Both the position numbers and the translations under genes were made by a program. Positions 55,929-60,303 of a DNA stretch of 60,303 bases are shown here, in pieces. The number at the start of each line of letters is the position of its first letter. The first letter of the stretch is position 1. Source of the DNA: Myxococcota bacterium. GTDB lineage: Bacteria; Myxococcota_A; UBA796; JAFGLY01. The notes under the pieces were generated by a model. The model did not search any database, was not told where the DNA came from, and was given only the letters and a program-made list of their open reading frames with translations. The stretch covers positions 1-60,303 of the forward strand of contig JAJRWT010000085.1 of assembly GCA_024276675.1 (NCBI GenBank), read 5' to 3'.

Positions 55929-56690
55929 TCAGAAGCGGTCCTTTTCCTGGCGCATCATGCGAAACACCTTTTCGGGAGCGGCGCCCTCCAGTCCCAGGAG
56001 ACGGGCCACCAGGGGTTCGTCGCATCGCAGGAAGGGGTTCAGCAGCTTTTCCCGACCCAGGGGCGACGGCAGGACCGTGGGAGCCTGCCGCAAGCGAGCT
56101 TCACACTCCTGGCGGAAGGCAAGGAGAGCTTCGTTTCCGGGATCGAGAGACAGGGCGAAGGCGATGTTTTGCAAGGTGTACTCGTGGCCGCAGAGCAGCT
56201 CCGTGGAATCGGGAAGGGAGCGGAGCTTGCAGAGGCTGGCCCACATCTGCTCCGGCGAGCCTTCGAATACGCGACCGCAGCCAATGGAGAACAGCGTGTC
56301 GCCGGCAAAGAGCAGGTTCCCCACCAGGTAGGCAACGTGCCCCCTGGTGTGGCCCGGGACCTGCATTACCTGGCAGAGCTGCCCACCTGCCTGGAAGGTA
56401 CAATCCCCAGCCAGGGTCAGGTCCATGCCGGGGATGGGGGTATCTTCGTTGGCAGGTCCGACGAGCACCGGATTCCAGCGCCTGCCAAGCACTTCCACTC
56501 CGCCTGAATGGTCTCGGTGGTGGTGCGTGATCAGGACGTGGGAGACGGTGAGATCGCGGGCCGTGAGAGCCCGGGCCACGGGGAGCCCATCGCCCGGGTC
56601 CACAACGGCCACGCTGGACGGACCCGTGGGGAAGCACCATGCAAGGTTGTCGTGGAAAATGGGCACGGGAAAGCAGTCGATGCGCTCCAT
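55929..56690 (-). CDS. gloB: Hydroxyacylglutathione hydrolase (glyoxalase II)
   Basis: The 253-residue protein has the metallo-beta-lactamase motif THHHRDHSGG (55-64), then PGHTRGH, LFAGDTLF and LCGHEYT, the full binuclear metal site of glyoxalase II. The C-terminal ~80 residues match the GloB substrate-binding domain (NPFLRCDEP). It hydrolyses S-lactoylglutathione in the methylglyoxal pathway. The Shine-Dalgarno GGGAG lies 5 nt before ATG 56690 but is part of a hairpin (56693-56744) that may mask it. Confidence 0.9.
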   Translation of the reverse strand: MERIDCFPVPIFHDNLAWCFPTGPSSVAVVDPGDGLPVARALTARDLTVSHVLITHHHRDHSGGVEVLGRRWNPVLVGPANEDTPIPGMDLTLAGDCTFQAGGQLCQVMQVPGHTRGHVAYLVGNLLFAGDTLFSIGCGRVFEGSPEQMWASLCKLRSLPDSTELLCGHEYTLQNIAFALSLDPGNEALLAFRQECEARLRQAPTVLPSPLGREKLLNPFLRCDEPLVARLLGLEGAAPEKVFRMMRQEKDRF

Positions 56691-56692
56691 GG

Positions 56693-56744
56693 TAGCTCCC
56701 GGGGACGACCGCCGCTTCCGTGCGGCGGTACTCCGTGGGAGCTA
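56693..56744 (-). promoter_or_regulatory. Nested leader hairpin covering the gloB ribosome binding site
   Basis: In the gloB mRNA, UAGCUCCC pairs with GGGAGCUA (8 bp, outer stem), and inside it ACCGCCGC pairs with GCGGCGGU (8 bp, 6-nt loop). The downstream arm of the outer stem contains the GGGAG Shine-Dalgarno, and its last base is only 2 nt from the AUG. Closing this hairpin should block translation initiation. No known riboswitch aptamer is recognisable. Confidence 0.5.
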
Positions 56745-56842
56745 TAACCAGGTGGATGGCGCGACTGGCTGCATCCCAGAGCGATGCCCCGTTGGACTGC
56801 CTGGCCAGGCCCGCCCGGCCAGCCGACGACTCGGCGCCGGTG

Positions 56843-56868
56843 GGTCCGCCTGTTCCGGATGGGAGCTA
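56843..56868 (-). repeat. 26-nt dispersed repeat abutting a stop codon, copy 2
   Basis: It matches 48389-48414 at 24 of 26 positions and, as there, ends exactly at the TAG stop of a minus-strand gene (here the sulfatase). Confidence 0.75.
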
Positions 56869-58788
56869 CTCGATATAGCCCAGAGCGCGAAGCTGCTCGG
56901 TGGCAGCATCACCAACTTCCGGCGCGGGCGTGGAGCCCAGGCTGTAGTCTCCGTCCAGGGGCGGAAGGCCCTTGGAGCTTTCCCACAGCTCGAGTTCCTG
57001 CTCCATCTGCCGGAGTTTCTGCGGGTCCCGAGCGGCAATGTCGGTTTCTTCGGCGGGATCGTTGGCGAGGTCGAACAGGTAGGTGTTGGTGACACCGCCC
57101 TCCCACCACTGGGCCAGCTTGAAATCTCCCTGGCGATAGGTACGGTAACGCCCCCTGGGGGAGAGCAGCACGCCATGCCCGTTGGCGGTGCCAGGTGCGA
57201 AGCGGGAGGCCAGCATGTGCTCCTCGAATCGTTCGGCCAGCACGGGTTGCCCCGCGCTGCGCCCTTCCAGGGCGGGCAGCAGGGACTCCATCAGGACGGT
57301 GGATGGAGTCGGCAGGTCCAGCAGGTCCATCATGGTGGCGAAGGTCCCAACGGTTGAAACGGGCTGGTCAACGACGCTTCCCGCGGGGATGCGAGAGGGG
57401 TAGCGCAAAAGGTAGGGCACGTGCAGGGCCTGCTCGTACACCGGGTCGTGGTGCCCAAAGGAGCCGTGCTCGCCCGTGAACTCTCCGTGGTCCCCCAGAA
57501 TGACCACCAGCGTCTGGTCCAGGGTGCCGCGCTGGCGCCACAGATCGACGACCTGACCCAGCAGGTAGTCGGTGTAGAGCACGCCACCGTCGTACATGTC
57601 GATGATGGGCTGGTGTATTCGCTGGTACTCTTCGTCGGTGAGCTGGCGTCCGAACTGCACCCCCGTGGCGATCTGGCCTACTGCGCGCATCTCGCGCACC
57701 GAAAGATCCGTGTAGGCGTCGCGGTAACCGTCGGGGAGTTGGTGGAAGGGGAAGTGAGCTTCCAGGAAGTTCACGAAGACGAATGCAGGTGGATCGTCGG
57801 CCGGGCGCGTGGACATCCAGTCACGAAGGTTTTCCACCACCTGGCCACCGCCCTTGTCCCTGGCTTCGAAACCCAGGTTGTCGGCAAGCCGGTAGATGAA
57901 CGTAAAGGAACGCCCGCCGGCACCGGTGATCCATGCCTTGTCGGACCACTGGAAGCCACGGGTGAGCCCGAAGCTGTCGGAGATATAGGGATTGGCGGTG
58001 AAGCAGAGGGTCTCCCAGCCCTGCTCCGCCAAGGTGCTCGCCAGCGTGGGGAGTCGGTCGTCCAGGTACCGGGTCTCGCTGTGGGCATTGTTCTGCGAAG
58101 GGAATTGGCCGGTGAACAGGGCTGCGTGGGCGGGAAGGGACCAGGTGGCAGATGCCGTGGCCTGGGTGAAGAGCGCTCCCTCACTGGCCAGGGCGTCGAA
58201 GTTCGGTGTCGTCTTTCGCTCATACCCATAGGCGGACACGCTCTGGGCGCGGACAGTGTCCATGACGATGAAGAGGACGTCGGGGGCTCCCTCGGGCGGC
58301 GTGCCATGGGCGGTATCCGGCCCCGACACCTTCCCTGTCAGGTGCTGCTTGATGGGAGGAATGGAGAGCAGCAGTACGGGAAGCAGGACAGCCAGGCCCA
58401 CAGGGAGCCATGGCCGCAGCCGCCAGAGCCGGAAACCCAGCCAGGCCAGCAACAGGCCCGCCAAAGGTGGTACCAGCCACATTTGCAGCTTGGAGGGGTC
58501 TATGGCGGCCCAGCGTTCCAGCCCGATCCAGGTGAGAGCCAGGGCCACCGGGTGCAGCAGGGCTCCACGCCCCAGCAGGAACAACGGGCTCCAGAGCAAC
58601 CCGACCAGCAGTGCCAGGCCAAGCTCCATGGGGATGGTCCGGGCCGCGAACCAGGTCAGGGGGGCCATGCCCAGCGCGATAATCAAGAAGATCCCCATTG
58701 CCAGGTGGACGATGGAGATGGACATCCCGTAGGCAGCGCCGGACGCGAGGCCGCGGACAGGAAACGAAGACTTCCAGTGCTGTGACAT
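56866..58788 (-). CDS. Membrane-anchored sulfatase (alkaline phosphatase superfamily)
   Basis: From ATG 58788 the product has 640 residues: about four N-terminal helices (20-145), then a periplasmic sulfatase domain. Metal motifs are VLFIVMDTVRAQSVSAYGY (Asp177) and VVILGDHGEFTGEHGSFGHH. The position of the formylglycine motif (C/S-x-P-x-R) reads S217-L-P-A-H, with Ser as potential nucleophile and His in place of Arg, so it may be a phosphotransferase or hydrolase rather than a classical sulfatase. The longer frame upstream lacks protein character. The stop codon lies in a dispersed 26-nt repeat. Confidence 0.8.
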   Translation of the reverse strand: MSQHWKSSFPVRGLASGAAYGMSISIVHLAMGIFLIIALGMAPLTWFAARTIPMELGLALLVGLLWSPLFLLGRGALLHPVALALTWIGLERWAAIDPSKLQMWLVPPLAGLLLAWLGFRLWRLRPWLPVGLAVLLPVLLLSIPPIKQHLTGKVSGPDTAHGTPPEGAPDVLFIVMDTVRAQSVSAYGYERKTTPNFDALASEGALFTQATASATWSLPAHAALFTGQFPSQNNAHSETRYLDDRLPTLASTLAEQGWETLCFTANPYISDSFGLTRGFQWSDKAWITGAGGRSFTFIYRLADNLGFEARDKGGGQVVENLRDWMSTRPADDPPAFVFVNFLEAHFPFHQLPDGYRDAYTDLSVREMRAVGQIATGVQFGRQLTDEEYQRIHQPIIDMYDGGVLYTDYLLGQVVDLWRQRGTLDQTLVVILGDHGEFTGEHGSFGHHDPVYEQALHVPYLLRYPSRIPAGSVVDQPVSTVGTFATMMDLLDLPTPSTVLMESLLPALEGRSAGQPVLAERFEEHMLASRFAPGTANGHGVLLSPRGRYRTYRQGDFKLAQWWEGGVTNTYLFDLANDPAEETDIAARDPQKLRQMEQELELWESSKGLPPLDGDYSLGSTPAPEVGDAATEQLRALGYIE

Positions 58789-59354
58789 GCTCTGCTCGAA
58801 AGATGTGTTCGTCAACCCAGAACCTTCCCGTGCCGGAGCTACGTGATGAAACAAGCAGGAGAACCAGTTCCCACCTGCGTGGCCTCTGGAAGGTTCCCAC
58901 ACGGGCGCGCTACGAGACCGAGAGGCAGGGTCCGATATCACCGGAACTCACCCGGAGCCACGCCGGTTTCCTGGAGCGGTGATGAACGACATGTAGCGGG
59001 TTCCGCGGGATGCCGCGAGATGGACTTCTACTCCCGAAGTCAACATCCCACTTCGTGGCTGGTAGTCATCCGAGACCAGGGCAGGATCCTGGGAGCCGTC
59101 GCGAAGGCTCACGCCGCTGCCAGGTGCGCCAGGCGCCCACATCTACCCTGAGTTCTGCGCCTCGTCCATGGGTCGTCCTGTAGCCAGTGCCAAGTGCCGA
59201 CCGCGCATCACGCCCAGGACCAGTGCTTCTCGGAGCCAGACATAGGCAGCATGCGCCCATTCGTCGAAGATCCAGGTTCTTCGATCAATATGGGCGAATG
59301 CCAAATATAGAGATCCGGAGGGGGTATGCAAGCCAGGTTTTTTCTGCCACCATC
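58789..59354. other. Intergenic region without a recognisable gene
   Basis: This 566-nt gap between the sulfatase start and the IS630 transposase contains several short open frames on both strands, none with clear family resemblance or consistent third-base bias. It should hold the sulfatase promoter and the left terminal inverted repeat of the IS630 element, but without the right end the latter cannot be located. A GGAGG at 59317-59321 precedes a short frame ending at 59444 that looks spurious. Confidence 0.5.
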
Positions 59355-60303
59355 ATGGGGATGTTCGGCTACGGAGGCCATACCGTCCCAAGCGTGCTCG
59401 GACGACTGGGCGAAGGAATCCTGGGAGGTGCTCGTAGAGCGCTGACCCTGTTCGGCGTGGGATGCTCGGTGTTGGGAGGCCGGAAGACGGTAAACCCGGA
59501 GGCGGAGGATCAGGGATGCCAGACGAAGAACGATGAAGTCATCGAGGTGGAAATCGTCGAGCTGGGCCAGGAGGAGGTGGCCGACCGGGAGGAAGAACTC
59601 CGCAAACAGGTGTCGAAGGGCAGGGCGGAGCAGCGGCTCGTATTCCGAGCAAGGATAGTCCTGCTCACGGTGTTCGAGGGATGTAGCCTCTCGGAGGCAG
59701 CGCGAAGAATCGGCACTACACGGCCTACAGTACGGAAGTGGTCGAATCGCTACCGCAGGAATCCATCACTCGACGGCCTGAAGGACAAGCACCGAACAGG
59801 GCGTAATAGGCGTATTACGAAGCGCGACCGGGCGACGGTCATGTCGCTGGCCTGCCTGGAACCGGCGACCCTTGGGCGCCTGGAGGCGCGCATGACCCAC
59901 GCGTTGATCGTAGAAGAGGCGGCGAAGCAGGGCACGAAGGTAAGCCGTTCCTCGGTCCAGCGGATACTGGCCCAAGCAGAGGTGAAGCCGCACCGCGTGC
60001 GCTACTACCTCTTCACCACGATGGACATTGCTGAGCATCGGGCCCGGCGGGATGCGATCTGCGACATCTACACCCGAGAGCTGCCCGCGGACGAGTTGGT
60101 CGTCTGCTTCGATGAGAAGACGGGCATGCAGGCCTTGGGCAGGCCTCATCCTGGGCTGCCGGCGGCGCCGGGACGCCCCCGCCTCGTGGAGCACAACTAC
60201 ATCCGCCATGGCTCTCGCACGTTGGTGGTTGCGGTTCGGCCGGATACTGGCCATCTGGTGGCAGGCAAGCTGTTTCCATCGAGCAAAAAGGCCGAAGAAG
60301 GGG
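59355..60303 (+). CDS. IS630-family transposase (3' end outside window)
   Basis: The frame is open from 59184 to the window end with no stop. The protein from ATG 59355 shows an HTH region (FEGCSLSEAARRIGTTRPTV, with RYRRNPSLDGLKDKHRTGR after it), then HALIVEEAAKQGTKVSRSSV and QRILAQAEVKPHRVRYYL, and the first catalytic Asp in LVVCFDEKTG, followed by GRPRLVEHNYIRHGSRTLVV. This order is typical of IS630/Tc1-type DDE transposases; the second Asp and the Glu lie beyond the edge. The precise start is uncertain; the first ~50 residues are atypical. Confidence 0.82.
   Translation, partial: MGMFGYGGHTVPSVLGRLGEGILGGARRALTLFGVGCSVLGGRKTVNPEAEDQGCQTKNDEVIEVEIVELGQEEVADREEELRKQVSKGRAEQRLVFRARIVLLTVFEGCSLSEAARRIGTTRPTVRKWSNRYRRNPSLDGLKDKHRTGRNRRITKRDRATVMSLACLEPATLGRLEARMTHALIVEEAAKQGTKVSRSSVQRILAQAEVKPHRVRYYLFTTMDIAEHRARRDAICDIYTRELPADELVVCFDEKTGMQALGRPHPGLPAAPGRPRLVEHNYIRHGSRTLVVAVRPDTGHLVAGKLFPSSKKAEEG
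59355..60303 (+). mobile_element. Partial IS630-like insertion element
   Basis: Defined by its transposase. The left terminal repeat should lie between about 59150 and 59355 and the right end is outside the window, so boundaries and TA target duplication cannot be given. Confidence 0.6.

Noticed and set aside
59143..59331. 62-residue open frame on the minus strand before the IS630 gene
   Set aside because: Third-position GC is only modest (about 36 of 61 by hand), there is no ribosome binding site and no recognisable family, so it is not reported as a gene.

Overview
The window is 60.3 kb of high-GC bacterial chromosome. It has many secreted lipoproteins whose lipobox Cys is followed by Asp/Ser/Thr-rich linkers, a MopE/beta-helix/FG-GAP surface protein, an IcmF-type fused acyl-CoA mutase and an Hdr-type fumarate reductase-like operon. 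Together these fit a member of the Myxococcota / former Deltaproteobacteria. That placement is an inference from gene content; there is no rRNA or other phylogenetic marker here.

REGION 1 (1-8957), mobile-looking defence island. A minus-strand, translationally coupled operon zorD-zorA-zorB-zorC (8274 to 1046) encodes what I read as a type I Zorya anti-phage system: a SNF2-family helicase, a MotA-like stator with a long tail, an Asp-containing MotB/OmpA-like partner, and an EH-signature protein. It lies between two same-orientation copies of a transposase-like gene end plus an array of 31/23-nt palindromic repeats (1-712 and 8460-8957). A frameshifted gene remnant sits between zorC and the left repeat. 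The order D-A-B-C differs from the usual A-B-C-D, and zorB carries a perfect 42-bp in-frame tandem duplication.

REGION 2 (9-23 kb), mostly envelope and metabolic genes: a hotdog/DUF4442-like protein, an EF-hand membrane protein, a CPA2 cation/proton antiporter with TrkA domains, two GT-C-like membrane proteins with small membrane partners, icmF, and an MDR oxidoreductase.

REGION 3 (23.5-32.5 kb), secreted enzyme cluster: an alpha/beta hydrolase lipoprotein, a PhoD-like phosphatase lipoprotein, and four arylsulfotransferase (ASST)-like lipoprotein paralogues in alternating orientation.

REGION 4 (32.7-42.6 kb): a GT4 glycosyltransferase, a uridine-kinase-like P-loop protein, a DUF6485 protein and an esterase. 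On the minus strand there is an operon hdrC-hdrB-(Fe-S subunit)-(flavoprotein subunit) resembling thiol or methylmenaquinol fumarate reductases. Then come an SMP-30-like lipoprotein, a UbiA-family protein and a small beta-carbonic-anhydrase-like protein.

REGION 5 (42.7-48 kb): a five-gene minus-strand operon (beta-barrel, ABC ATPase, two FtsX-type permeases, LolA-like periplasmic protein) that looks like a complete trans-envelope lipoprotein or lipid trafficking machine.

REGION 6 (48-60.3 kb): a GT-C membrane protein, a small secreted protein, a Cas4/AddB-like PD-(D/E)XK Fe-S nuclease, the 1273-residue MopE/beta-helix/FG-GAP protein, gloB with its Shine-Dalgarno inside a leader hairpin, a membrane sulfatase, and an IS630-family transposase cut by the window edge. 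Start codons were moved inward from the longest open frame wherever a ribosome binding site or signal peptide supported it; each change is noted.
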